From Bacteroidia bacterium (GTDB lineage Bacteria; Bacteroidota; Bacteroidia; J057), in assembly GCA_030430575.1 (NCBI GenBank), contig JAUIKF010000014.1, forward strand, positions 1 to 64,000: a stretch of DNA of 64,000 nucleotides, given 5' to 3'. This document shows positions 52,668-60,082 of the stretch, one piece after another (position 1 is the first letter of the stretch; the number at the start of each line of letters is the position of its first letter). Below the pieces are notes generated by a model. It did not search any database and was not told the origin of the DNA. It saw nothing but the letters and a program-made list of their open reading frames with translations. The position numbers and the translations under genes were made by a program.

Positions 52668-52695
52668 TTTTCCTGGGAAAATATTTCCGTGGTAA
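52668..52695. promoter_or_regulatory. Paired operators upstream of the DoxX-like gene
   Basis: TTTTCCTGGGAAAA (52668-52681) and the weaker TTTCCGTGGTAAA (52684-52695) have centres 15 bp apart, the same spacing as the pair before marR. The region lies between the marR stop and the doxX start and presumably contains the doxX promoter. Confidence 0.7.
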
Positions 52696-52734
52696 ATAAA
52701 TACTTGAAACATAAACACTTTTAACAATTACACG

Positions 52735-53106
52735 ATGAACAAAAGAGATCTAATGATTTACAGAATAGTCACAGGGCTATTCACGCTGATGACCCTTTTG
52801 GGGGTTTCTCTCTACATCTTTCAGCATGAGATGGCAGTGGAAATGTTTACCAAATTGACCTATCCTACTTACTTGATTTACTTCTTGATTGTGGCGAAAC
52901 TGCTGGGATTGGTAGCTATCTGGACGCGGAAATCAGAGATGCTGAAAGAGTGGGCCTATGCGGGATTCGTCTTTGAATTGATCCTGGCCATTTCTGCCCA
53001 CCTCAATGTAGGGGATGGGGAATTTGCAGGCGCGGCGATGGTGCTGGTGCTGGCTGTGGCTTCTTATGTGTATGAGCGGAAGGTGTATGGAGGGGCAAAA
53101 GGGTAG
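52735..53106 (+). CDS. DoxX-like membrane protein
   Basis: 123 residues with four membrane helices. The pattern IVTGLFTLMTLLGVSLYIFQHEMAVEMFTKLTYPTYLIYFLIVAKLLGLVAIW and WAYAGFVFELILAISAHLNVGD fits DoxX-like (DoxD-like) proteins, linked in some bacteria to thiol redox or quinone chemistry in the inner membrane. It is under the shared MarR operators, so it is probably induced by the ligand of that regulator. Confidence 0.87.
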   Translation: MNKRDLMIYRIVTGLFTLMTLLGVSLYIFQHEMAVEMFTKLTYPTYLIYFLIVAKLLGLVAIWTRKSEMLKEWAYAGFVFELILAISAHLNVGDGEFAGAAMVLVLAVASYVYERKVYGGAKG

Positions 53107-53148
53107 GGGAGGGAAGCATTGGATAAAATTTTCCTTTGGCCGATCGAG

Positions 53149-54096
53149 CTATTGATCATTCGTCCGCTCCTCCTCCTCCCGAATCACAAATCCGGGCCGC
53201 CCCTTCACCTCTTCATATATCCGCCAGATATACTCGGCGATGATGCCCAGGCTGAAGAGAATCAGCCCACTGAACAGGGCGATGAAGCTCACCGTAGACG
53301 CCCATCCAGGGATGGAGAAGCCAAAAATCAATTCCTCTTCCGTGAAGAGCTTCACATAGATGGTGAGGCTGATTAGCAGCAGGGAAAAGAGGAATGAACC
53401 GATTCCAAGGTAAAAGATAAGCTTAATAGGAAAAGCAGATGAGGAAAAAAATGTGTCTTTAGCGAGGCGCATTTTTTTCTTGAACGTCCATCGGGACTTG
53501 TGCTTGACCTTGGGACGGTCATAGGGGAGCAAATAGGGATCAAACCCCAGCCGTAGGACCTCGACCATAGGCGTGGTATTGATGGGGTGAATGCGCTCGT
53601 TGAGCAGGTTGATGACTTCGCGGTCGGCAAGGAAGCCGTCGGCTCCGCCTGGGGGAAAGCGCACTTCACTCAGGCGATTCATCACCTTATAGTACAGATT
53701 GGAGAAGCGATCGTTGAGCCAGCCGTCGGAGCGGCTCTGGCGGTAGGGGATGACAAGTTTATGGCCTTGCTGCCAGAGTTGATACGCCTGCAATACCACC
53801 TCCAGCGGTCGCTGGAGGTCATCTGGCACAAAGACGGCGCAGTCGCCTTTACACACCGATAGCCCAGCAAATTGGGCATAGGGCGTCGTATAATTGCGAC
53901 TCAATCGATAGGCGCGGATGCGCTTATCACCATCTGCAAGTCCCTGAGCGATCTGGAAAGAATTATCTTTGGAGCCATCATCGATGATGATCAGCTCAAA
54001 AGGAACCTCCGCCTCCTCAAAAAAAGCAATCACCTGGGCGGTGCTATCCGCCAGGCGACTTTCACTGAAATAGGAAAATAGGAGGATGGAGAGCAT
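53149..54096 (-). CDS. Glycosyltransferase family 2, polyprenyl-phosphate type
   Basis: 315 residues. The GT2 domain starts MLSILLFSYFSESRLADSTAQVIAFFEEAEVPFELIIIDDGSKDNS, with DDLQRP as the acidic metal site and a QxxRW-like DGFLADREV region, followed by two membrane helices (KLIFYLGIGSFLFSLLLISLTIYV, FIALFSGLILFSLGIIAEYIWRIYEEV). This is the dolichyl-phosphate-mannose-synthase/GtrB-like layout, which loads a sugar onto undecaprenyl phosphate for glycan modification. It faces away from the neighbouring DoxX gene. Confidence 0.88.
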   Translation of the reverse strand: MLSILLFSYFSESRLADSTAQVIAFFEEAEVPFELIIIDDGSKDNSFQIAQGLADGDKRIRAYRLSRNYTTPYAQFAGLSVCKGDCAVFVPDDLQRPLEVVLQAYQLWQQGHKLVIPYRQSRSDGWLNDRFSNLYYKVMNRLSEVRFPPGGADGFLADREVINLLNERIHPINTTPMVEVLRLGFDPYLLPYDRPKVKHKSRWTFKKKMRLAKDTFFSSSAFPIKLIFYLGIGSFLFSLLLISLTIYVKLFTEEELIFGFSIPGWASTVSFIALFSGLILFSLGIIAEYIWRIYEEVKGRPGFVIREEEERTNDQ

Positions 54097-54102
54097 GGGG
54101 AA

Positions 54103-54187
54103 TTAAAATGAAAATTAAAATGAAAATTAAAATTGGCGATTCTTGATCATATTTTCATTTTAATTTTTATTTCTATTTTAATTTTCA
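54103..54187. repeat. Inverted array of AAAATTAAAATG units overlapping the rsfS stop
   Basis: The left arm 54103-54133 (TTAAAATGAAAATTAAAATG) and right arm 54151-54187 (CATTTTAATTTTTATTTC and so on) are complementary with a spacer of about 17 bp. The TTA at 54178-54180 is the reverse complement of the rsfS stop. Related single arms lie at 17701-17720, 25449-25480 and 58852-58880. Confidence 0.78.
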
Positions 54188-54546
54188 CCGACCTTCTCCA
54201 CCTCCGCATCGCCCCAAAGGGACTCTAGACGATAGAAATCGCGTTTATCACGCTGAAATATATGGACGACGACGGAGCCATAATCGATCAGGACCCATTC
54301 GCCGGTTTGCATGCCTTCTTTGCTGATGGGAATTTCTTCGGCCTCCTTTTTCATCATCATCAATACTGAATCCGCAAGAGAGGTCACGTGGCGATCCGAG
54401 GTGCCGGTGGCGATCACAAAATAATCTGTCACCGCTGCATCTAGTTCTCGGAGGTCCATAAGGACGATGTCTTGGCCTTTGAGTTCTTGCAAGCCTTGGA
54501 TCGCGATGGCTGAGAGTTGCTCAGCTTCCAATAGTTGTTTTGTCAT
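54178..54546 (-). CDS. rsfS: Ribosomal silencing factor RsfS
   Basis: 122 residues matching the RsfS/DUF143 fold: LQELKGQDIVLMDLRELDAAVTDYFVIATGTSDRHVTSLADSVLMMMKKEAEEIPISKEGMQTGEWVLIDYGSVVVHIFQRDKRDFYRLESLWGDA. It binds ribosomal protein L14 and blocks subunit joining during starvation. It is divergent from birA. The stop codon lies in an AAAATTAAAAT array. Confidence 0.95.
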   Translation of the reverse strand: MTKQLLEAEQLSAIAIQGLQELKGQDIVLMDLRELDAAVTDYFVIATGTSDRHVTSLADSVLMMMKKEAEEIPISKEGMQTGEWVLIDYGSVVVHIFQRDKRDFYRLESLWGDAEVEKVGEN

Positions 54547-54573
54547 TCGAAAGGATTAGAATAAAGCCATTTT

Positions 54574-55428
54574 TTGGCTGTACGATTTGATTTATTAAGT
54601 GATTGGAGAAGATTTAGATTAAATTTACAGCTTTCGCTTCAGTTTCAAAATTTAATTGATAATTCCCCTCATACTTTGTCTGCTTCATTTCCCCAATTCC
54701 AAATTAGAGAACGCCAGGTCGCAGCTTCTACTAACCTAGATGCCTTTCAATGGCTAACCGAGAAACCCCCTGAAGGTTCTGTGGTTTGGGCCCATCACCA
54801 GACACAAGGTCGTGGCCAGACAGGCAACACCTGGCAAGCCATGCCTGGCCAAAACCTGACCTTTAGCCTGATCCTTTATCCCACATTCTTGGCCAATGAT
54901 CAGTTGTTTTATTTGAGTAAGCTGACCAGTACGGTATTGAGAAATGTGTTACGCACCCATCTGCCAACGCATGATATTGAGATCAAGTGGCCGAATGATA
55001 TGTTGGTAAATCGCCAGAAAATCGCGGGCATCCTGATAGAAAATCAGTTTGAAGGGGCTCGCCTCAAAGGGACGGTTATTGGAATCGGATTAAATGTCAA
55101 CCAGCAAGTGTTTCCAGGGGAATTAGAGTCGAAAGCGACATCGATGGCGCTGAATTCAGGCTGGAGTTACGAGCTTCGTACCCTACTCATGGAAATCCTT
55201 CATGAATTTGGAAAAGCTTATGACGCCTTGAAAAATCAGCGATTTGCTTCCTTGGACAGGGCCTATTTTGATGGGCTTTATGGCTATCAGGAAAAGGTGC
55301 CGCTCGTTATAGATGGAAAATTAGGGGACTATATGGTTATCGGCGTCAACAAGGCTGGACAGCTTGCTGTGGAGGTGGAGGGAAAGATTCGGTATGTTAA
55401 TATGAAGGAGGTAGCGTGGAAATTATGA
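54574..55428 (+). CDS. birA: Biotin--[acetyl-CoA-carboxylase] ligase
   Basis: The catalytic core is clear: STNLDAF, HHQTQGRGQTGNTWQAMPGQNLTFSLIL (biotin-binding GRG loop), IKWPNDMLVNRQKIAGILIE and VIGIGLNVNQ. It activates biotin with ATP and attaches it to the biotin carrier protein of acetyl-CoA carboxylase. No HTH domain is seen, so it is not a regulator. No ATG precedes the core. The first in-frame start is TTG at 54574, and another TTG at 54676 would give a shorter, more conventional N terminus. Which is used cannot be decided from sequence. Confidence 0.88.
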   Translation: MAVRFDLLSDWRRFRLNLQLSLQFQNLIDNSPHTLSASFPQFQIRERQVAASTNLDAFQWLTEKPPEGSVVWAHHQTQGRGQTGNTWQAMPGQNLTFSLILYPTFLANDQLFYLSKLTSTVLRNVLRTHLPTHDIEIKWPNDMLVNRQKIAGILIENQFEGARLKGTVIGIGLNVNQQVFPGELESKATSMALNSGWSYELRTLLMEILHEFGKAYDALKNQRFASLDRAYFDGLYGYQEKVPLVIDGKLGDYMVIGVNKAGQLAVEVEGKIRYVNMKEVAWKL

Positions 55429-55449
55429 ATGAATCAAGAAGCATAATCT

Positions 55450-56307
55450 ATGGAAAATAAACCAGCGGACCATCTAAAGCCGAATTTGTCCCCTTCGTTC
55501 AGACACTCAGACGCTCAGACGTTCAGACACCTCTGCCTGGCCATAGACATCGGCAATACGCAGACGAAAGTCGCGCTATACGGCGAAGACATGACAATGG
55601 GCGGCTTCTGGCGTCTTCCTTCAGATGAATTGAATCAGCTTTTAGGAAAGGTTCTCAAAGAACTTCCAGCCGATGCGCGTTTAGCCGTAGGGTGGATCAG
55701 TACCAATATGAGGATTGCGCTCGATGAATTGGAATGTTGGAGAAATGCCCTGCAAGCGCCATTTTTTTACCCCATCACGCCCCTTTCAGACTTGCCCATT
55801 CAGAGTTTGTACCAAACGCCTGAGACCTTGGGAGCAGATCGGATTGTGGGGGTAATCGCTGCGTGCAGCTTTTGCCAGGGCAAGCCCGTCTTGGTTATCG
55901 ATGCGGGGACAGCGATCACTTATGATGCGGCCAACAGGAAGGGAGTGTACCTCGGTGGTGGCATTTCGCCAGGGATGAATATGCGCTTTCGGGCATTGGA
56001 AGCGTTTACTGCACGGCTTCCGCTCATAGCGTCCCAAAAAGACGCTGCTTTGGTAGGAACAAGTACAGAAACAAGCATACGTTCTGGGGTTCAGAACGGT
56101 GTGTTGGCGGAGCTGGAAGGCATCATAACTCAGTATCAAGCCCTGCTAGGAAAGGAGCTTCAAGTATTTCTGACGGGTGGAGATGCTTCTTTCTTTGAAA
56201 ATCGTCTAAAAAACGTCAATTTTGCCAGCCCAAATCTACTCTTGGAAGGCATTTATACATTATTGCAATACAAATCTTCTTTATGGCACGTATCCTCTTC
56301 GTCCTAA
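55450..56307 (+). CDS. coaX: Type III pantothenate kinase
   Basis: About 285 residues. Core motifs are LCLAIDIGNTQTKVALY (phosphate loop with Asp), TLGADRIVG, LVIDAGTAITYDA, GGGISPGMNMRFRAL and LTGGDA. It phosphorylates pantothenate in the first step of CoA synthesis. The usual N terminus begins just before LAIDIGNT; here about 27 extra residues precede it, including FRHSDAQTFRH, which is encoded by a CAGACNNT array. The ATG at 55450 is the only ATG in reach. The gene overlaps the start of the barrel gene by 25 bp. Confidence 0.92.
   Translation: MENKPADHLKPNLSPSFRHSDAQTFRHLCLAIDIGNTQTKVALYGEDMTMGGFWRLPSDELNQLLGKVLKELPADARLAVGWISTNMRIALDELECWRNALQAPFFYPITPLSDLPIQSLYQTPETLGADRIVGVIAACSFCQGKPVLVIDAGTAITYDAANRKGVYLGGGISPGMNMRFRALEAFTARLPLIASQKDAALVGTSTETSIRSGVQNGVLAELEGIITQYQALLGKELQVFLTGGDASFFENRLKNVNFASPNLLLEGIYTLLQYKSSLWHVSSSS
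55500..55530 (+). repeat. CAGACNNT octamer arm inside the coaX coding region
   Basis: CAGACACT, CAGACGCT, CAGACGTT and CAGACAC follow each other with an exact 8-bp period. The arm is translated into SDAQTFRH and neighbouring residues of the N-terminal extension of CoaX. No complementary arm is seen nearby, so this is a solo arm. Confidence 0.85.
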
Positions 56308-57608
56308 GTCTCCTCTTATCCCTCGGTACGAGCATGCTTCAGGCGCAAAATCTCACGCTGAATCCTTACTCTCGATTTGGCATCGGTGAGATCTTTCCCA
56401 ACACTACCGCTCGTAACATGGCCATGGGCGAGGTCAGCCAAGCTACTTATAACTATGCCTCTGTCAACCGCCTCAATCCTGCTGCCTATGCAGACCTGTT
56501 GTATACCGTCGTGGACTTTTCTGGCTTCAGCAAGCAGAGCTGGCTCCGTACACGCAACGATGAGGAGAAGCAGTTCTCCGCAGGCTTCCAAAACCTCATG
56601 TTTGGGTTTCCCACCAATAAGTCGTTGGTACTGACTTTTGGGTTTGCGCCTTTCAGCTCTGTGGGCTACGACATTTCGACCCAGTATACCATTCGTATCG
56701 ATGACACCACCCAGACGGGCTTGGCCAATTATACGGCCGAAGGTGGCCTTAACCAAGGCTTCATCGGGCTGGCTACCACCTTGTTTCAGCGGAAACTCCG
56801 CCTGGGCGTGAATGGCTACTTCACCTTCGGTAACCTGCGCTATCGCTGGCAGAGCGCAGTGCTCAACCAGTCCTTGTCGGACTATTCCGATGTTCAAATC
56901 GAAGAAGCGACTTATGTCAGTGGCGGTGGCCTACACGGTGGATTTATCTTTTCCGATACCTTGAGTGGAAAGATTCCTCCAGGGAAAAAACAGCCCCAAG
57001 GGCCTGTGACGATTCTCCGCCTTGGCGGGAGTGTGGACTATAGCTTCGACCTCAATGGCGACCGCCTCATTACCTATGATAACCGCCAAGTGCTTGACAC
57101 CTTGAGTGATGGCCTAGAGCTAGGCGCTGTGGTGATTCCCGCCAAATTGGGGTTTGGTGCCTCAATTGTCCGCCCGGGCCATTGGGAACTATCCGCAGAA
57201 GCCACGATGCGTGACTGGACGCAGTTTCAGTACTTTTCGGATAGCATCAACCTGAGTCGCGGCCTTCGGGTTGCGGTGGGCGGGGAATGGATTCCCAAGA
57301 TTTCGGGTGATAGCTACTTCCAACGGATCGCTTATCGTGCAGGATTCTACCGTGACCAGACGTATCTGACTGTAGCGGGCAATCCCATCATCGATATGGG
57401 ATTCAGTATTGGATTTGGTCTGCCCTCGTCCCGCCGTGGGACCAATATCTTCAACCGCGAACGAGCCTACTCCCAGCTCAGCCTAGGCTTTGCCTTCGGC
57501 AAGCGAGGCAGCCTCAAAGATGGCCATGCCCTCGAAGAGACCTACTTCAAAGCACGTGTAGGCATCACTATCAACGAACGTTGGTTTAGGAAGGTGCAGA
57601 TAGACTAA
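56283..57608 (+). CDS. Outer-membrane barrel protein (FadL/PorV-like)
   Basis: 441 residues with a signal peptide (cleavage after MLQAQ). NPYSRFGIGEIFPNTTARNMAMGEVSQA and SVNRLNPAAYADL are typical of FadL/PorV/PorQ-like barrels of Bacteroidota, followed by alternating amphipathic strands to the C terminus. It is probably an outer-membrane transport or T9SS-associated protein; the ligand is unknown. Its start overlaps the coaX end, and coupling of these two genes is frequent in the phylum, as I recall. Confidence 0.83.
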   Translation: MARILFVLSLLLSLGTSMLQAQNLTLNPYSRFGIGEIFPNTTARNMAMGEVSQATYNYASVNRLNPAAYADLLYTVVDFSGFSKQSWLRTRNDEEKQFSAGFQNLMFGFPTNKSLVLTFGFAPFSSVGYDISTQYTIRIDDTTQTGLANYTAEGGLNQGFIGLATTLFQRKLRLGVNGYFTFGNLRYRWQSAVLNQSLSDYSDVQIEEATYVSGGGLHGGFIFSDTLSGKIPPGKKQPQGPVTILRLGGSVDYSFDLNGDRLITYDNRQVLDTLSDGLELGAVVIPAKLGFGASIVRPGHWELSAEATMRDWTQFQYFSDSINLSRGLRVAVGGEWIPKISGDSYFQRIAYRAGFYRDQTYLTVAGNPIIDMGFSIGFGLPSSRRGTNIFNRERAYSQLSLGFAFGKRGSLKDGHALEETYFKARVGITINERWFRKVQID

Positions 57609-57611
57609 GAA

Positions 57612-57664
57612 AGTTTTAGGTTTTAGGTTCTGAGTTTTAGGTTAAGGATACTCCTAGAACCTAG
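57612..57664. repeat. Inverted heptamer array, GTTTTAG family
   Basis: The left arm AAGTTTTAGGTTTTAGGTTCTGAGTTTTAGG is followed by about 12 bp and the right arm CCTAGAACCTAG. It starts 4 bp after the stop codon of the barrel gene. A further arm CTAGAACCTAGAACCC at 57908-57923 encodes the end of the next gene. Confidence 0.82.
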
Positions 57665-57730
57665 TGTTCTTTCAATTCTGAAAGGTGGAGGTGAAAGTCA
57701 TTTACTATGCTTAACCGAGATAAGTACAAA

Positions 57731-57868
57731 TAAGGCTTGCCCTGAGCAGAGTCGAAGGGAACAAGGAATAAAAAAGTGAAAAGGGAAGAGGAAAGTAGCT
57801 TCCCGTGACAGAGAATTACTTTTTACTTCCCTTCGGCGGACTCAGGACAGGCCTTGTTTCTTGTTTTT
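57731..57868. repeat. Inverted element with CCCTGAGC-N-GTCGAAGGG ends
   Basis: The left segment GGCTTGCCCTGAGCAGAGTC followed by GAAGGGAACAAGG is paired at a distance with CTTCCCTTCGGCGGACTCAGG followed by ACAGGCCTTG. The interior includes complementary AAAGTGAAAAGGG and ACTTTTTACTTCCC. Similar words occur at 17038-17070, 30905-30965 and at the end of inverted repeat copy 4. This type of intergenic repeat is common in Bacteroidota. Confidence 0.7.
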
Positions 57869-57907
57869 TATTTTTACTTAACCCGACAATTCAATCTTGA
57901 ATAAACA

Positions 57908-58585
57908 CTAGAACCTAGAACCCATTCCCCAAACGCCTAAACTTTTATCCGCATACGTCCCTTCCCCTTCCGTGCAGCCTTCATTCAGCAGGTAAAGCGG
58001 AGGAGGGAGGTTAAATGGGGCCATTTCTAAGTTGAGGATGTGCCAATCCCCTGTCGTAATGTCTTCATTGTGAAGGCAATCGGTGAAGGTGGTTGTCATC
58101 AGGTAGGGAATCTTTGCCCGTTTGAGGTTCTCAAAAGCGCGCTGGATATCTGCAAAGGAGAGATGTACCAAACAGTCTCTACAAAAAACCATATCGGCTG
58201 CTGGGAGGTCATCTGTCAGGAGGTTGATATGGTGGAAGCTGCGGGTTTCATGTGTAAAATGTTGTTGGTTGTGTTGCACCAAAGCTTCCACAATATCGCC
58301 GCCGATATATTGTTCCACGCCTAGGTCTATTTCCTTCATCCAGTTAAAATCTCCACATGGCAAGTCGAGAAACACCTTTACCCCTAAATCTTTGACGATT
58401 TGAGGTAGGTGTTGCTGAATAGCTTTGACCTGTGCTTTGGCGGCTCCATCTCCTGAGCGCGAATCTCCCCCCCAATGATTGGTTGCATGAATTTCGGTGA
58501 AGACAGCCTTGGTAGAGTTGTCTGAGCGAGTTTTTGTAGTTTTGGCAAAATGTTGGGGATCGAAAGGGACGGGTGCGCGGTTCAT
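57908..58585 (-). CDS. Class I SAM-dependent methyltransferase
   Basis: 225 residues. SAM motif I is VFLDLPCGDFNWMKEID, motif II IGGDIV, motif III DMVFCRDCLVHLSFADI. The N terminus holds HATNHWGG-SRSGDG, as in a small family of uncharacterised methyltransferases. The acceptor is unknown. The last four residues (GSRF) and the TAG stop are encoded by a GGTTCTAGGTTCTAG heptamer arm, so the C-terminal end may have been replaced. Confidence 0.85.
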   Translation of the reverse strand: MNRAPVPFDPQHFAKTTKTRSDNSTKAVFTEIHATNHWGGDSRSGDGAAKAQVKAIQQHLPQIVKDLGVKVFLDLPCGDFNWMKEIDLGVEQYIGGDIVEALVQHNQQHFTHETRSFHHINLLTDDLPAADMVFCRDCLVHLSFADIQRAFENLKRAKIPYLMTTTFTDCLHNEDITTGDWHILNLEMAPFNLPPPLYLLNEGCTEGEGTYADKSLGVWGMGSRF

Positions 58586-58632
58586 CGAGGAATTATTGAT
58601 TGATAGATTATTGATTATTGATTAGCATCGCA

Positions 58633-58830
58633 GATACTAGTATCGTGTGCAAAATGTCTATGCACATTTCATAACAACAGAGTTGTCATTTCGACCAACG
58701 GGAGAAATCTAAAACGCCCTTTTGAGTGGTTATTTCCAGGCTTCTAGACCACACTGTTAGATTTCTCCTCGAAGACTCGTCGAAATGACCTTATAAAATA
58801 TGCGCAAATTTTTTTTACACACGATACTAG
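58633..58830. repeat. Nested repeat: CTAGTATCGTGTG element containing a TGTCATTTCGAC element
   Basis: An outer perfect 13-bp inverted repeat, CTAGTATCGTGTG (58637-58649) and CACACGATACTAG (58818-58830), surrounds a second copy of the TGTCATTTCGAC...GTCGAAATGAC element (58684-58790) with its GGAGAAATCTAAAAC/GTTAGATTTCTCC inner arms. GATACTAGTATC at 58633-58644 is a perfect palindrome at the left border. No reading frame is seen. It indicates insertion of one element type into another, or a composite. Confidence 0.82.
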
Positions 58831-58953
58831 CTATTTAGGAATGAATAAAAATTAAAATGAAAGTTAAAATCAAAGTATGAACTGATTTTCAGTAAGTTAT
58901 AGATGAATAACTGAAAAGTTATTTTTTCTTCATTCCTTAATAAAAAAAGAAAA

Positions 58954-59913
58954 ATGATGCTAAGCTCCCAAATCAAGATTTATCGTCTATTGTTATTATC
59001 CTTGATGATAGGATGTGCTGGAAGCCCCGATTCTACTGCGCCTTCTAGCTTATCTCATGATTCCCTGGCAGCGGCTCATGATACGATTCTCCCGCCTTTA
59101 GTTGAGGAAAAGGGAAGCAAAATGATTGACACCCTTCCTACCACTACCTTGTCCTACATAGGCGTTATCGAAGATTTCTACTTTGTTGATAATAAGGAGG
59201 TGTATGTAGTACTTTATTTCAAAAAGGATAGCCTCACCTATGAAGACTGGAAGGAAGCAAAAAACTGGGGTGACTCGCTGATTTATGGAGACGATGAAAA
59301 TGAGCGAACGCGGATTCCACTGACGGTAGCAAATGCTAATTTTGACATGCGAGGGTTGGATTCTCTGTCTATATTTGATGAAGACAACGCCTTTATATGT
59401 CAGGCAGATTTTGTTCGGGTTGAGTATTTAAACCAAAATATCTCTTCATACTTTATCGCAGTATTTGAAACGGAGAAACGACTTTCTTCAGGCCCACATT
59501 ATGGAATTGGGAATATGCTAAAAAGTCCTGAGCCAGGCGATTTTAAGGTATTCAAAAACTCAACATTAACCCAAAAGCTTACGGAAGAATTTGAGATTTC
59601 GCAAGAATATATAGGATCTGCTTTTAAAGGATTGCACATTCTCCTCCCTCAAACAGGAGATACCTTATCGGTCATTAATTCCGATATGTATGCCTATATC
59701 CTCCATGCCACAGCGGATACAACCAACCTTTGTTTTAAAAGTAATGAACCAGAGAATTTTGGCGCATTTATAGTAATCCCCATTTACAAAAATCAATTGC
59801 CCCTCATCCTGACAGTATCCTACCTGCCTGAATCCGATATGATGTGGAATAAGCTATTGGCTTTTGATGGCGCTCATTATCAGATGAAAGAACATCAGCG
59901 GGTTACTTGGTGA
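58954..59913 (+). CDS. Lipoprotein of unknown function
   Basis: 319 residues. The lipobox SLMIGCAGS (Cys about 21) is followed by a Ser/Asp-rich linker and a mixed alpha/beta domain with no motif I recognise (LSYIGVIEDFYFVDNKEVYVVLYFKKDSLTYEDWKEAKNWGDS, PHYGIGNMLKSPEPGDFKVF, GLHILLPQTGDTLSVINSDMYAYILHA). It is likely anchored to the periplasmic or outer face of a membrane. No operon partner is apparent. Confidence 0.75.
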   Translation: MMLSSQIKIYRLLLLSLMIGCAGSPDSTAPSSLSHDSLAAAHDTILPPLVEEKGSKMIDTLPTTTLSYIGVIEDFYFVDNKEVYVVLYFKKDSLTYEDWKEAKNWGDSLIYGDDENERTRIPLTVANANFDMRGLDSLSIFDEDNAFICQADFVRVEYLNQNISSYFIAVFETEKRLSSGPHYGIGNMLKSPEPGDFKVFKNSTLTQKLTEEFEISQEYIGSAFKGLHILLPQTGDTLSVINSDMYAYILHATADTTNLCFKSNEPENFGAFIVIPIYKNQLPLILTVSYLPESDMMWNKLLAFDGAHYQMKEHQRVTW

Positions 59914-59946
59914 GGGGAAGAATGTTCAAGGGTTGAGCTCACTTGA

Positions 59947-60082
59947 GAAAGTCAAATTTGACTTTCTTCCTCCTTGCGACGGACTAAAGTCGCGTCGCAA
60001 TAGTATTTTGTCTGTCATTTTTTACTATTGCGACTGGGTTTCAACCCGTCGCAATTGGGCAAATTCCTTTAAAAAGGAATTT
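59947..60082. repeat. Cluster of four short hairpins
   Basis: In order: a perfect 20-bp palindrome GAAAGTCAAATTTGACTTTC (59947-59966); TTGCGACG...CGTCGCAA (59974-60000); TTGCGAC-T-GGGTTTCAACCC-GTCGCAA (60028-60054); and AAATTCCTTT-AA-AAAGGAATTT (60061-60082). The second and third also pair with each other across TAGTA/TACTA. There is no coding content. The sequence lies between two plus-strand lipoprotein genes. Confidence 0.85.
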
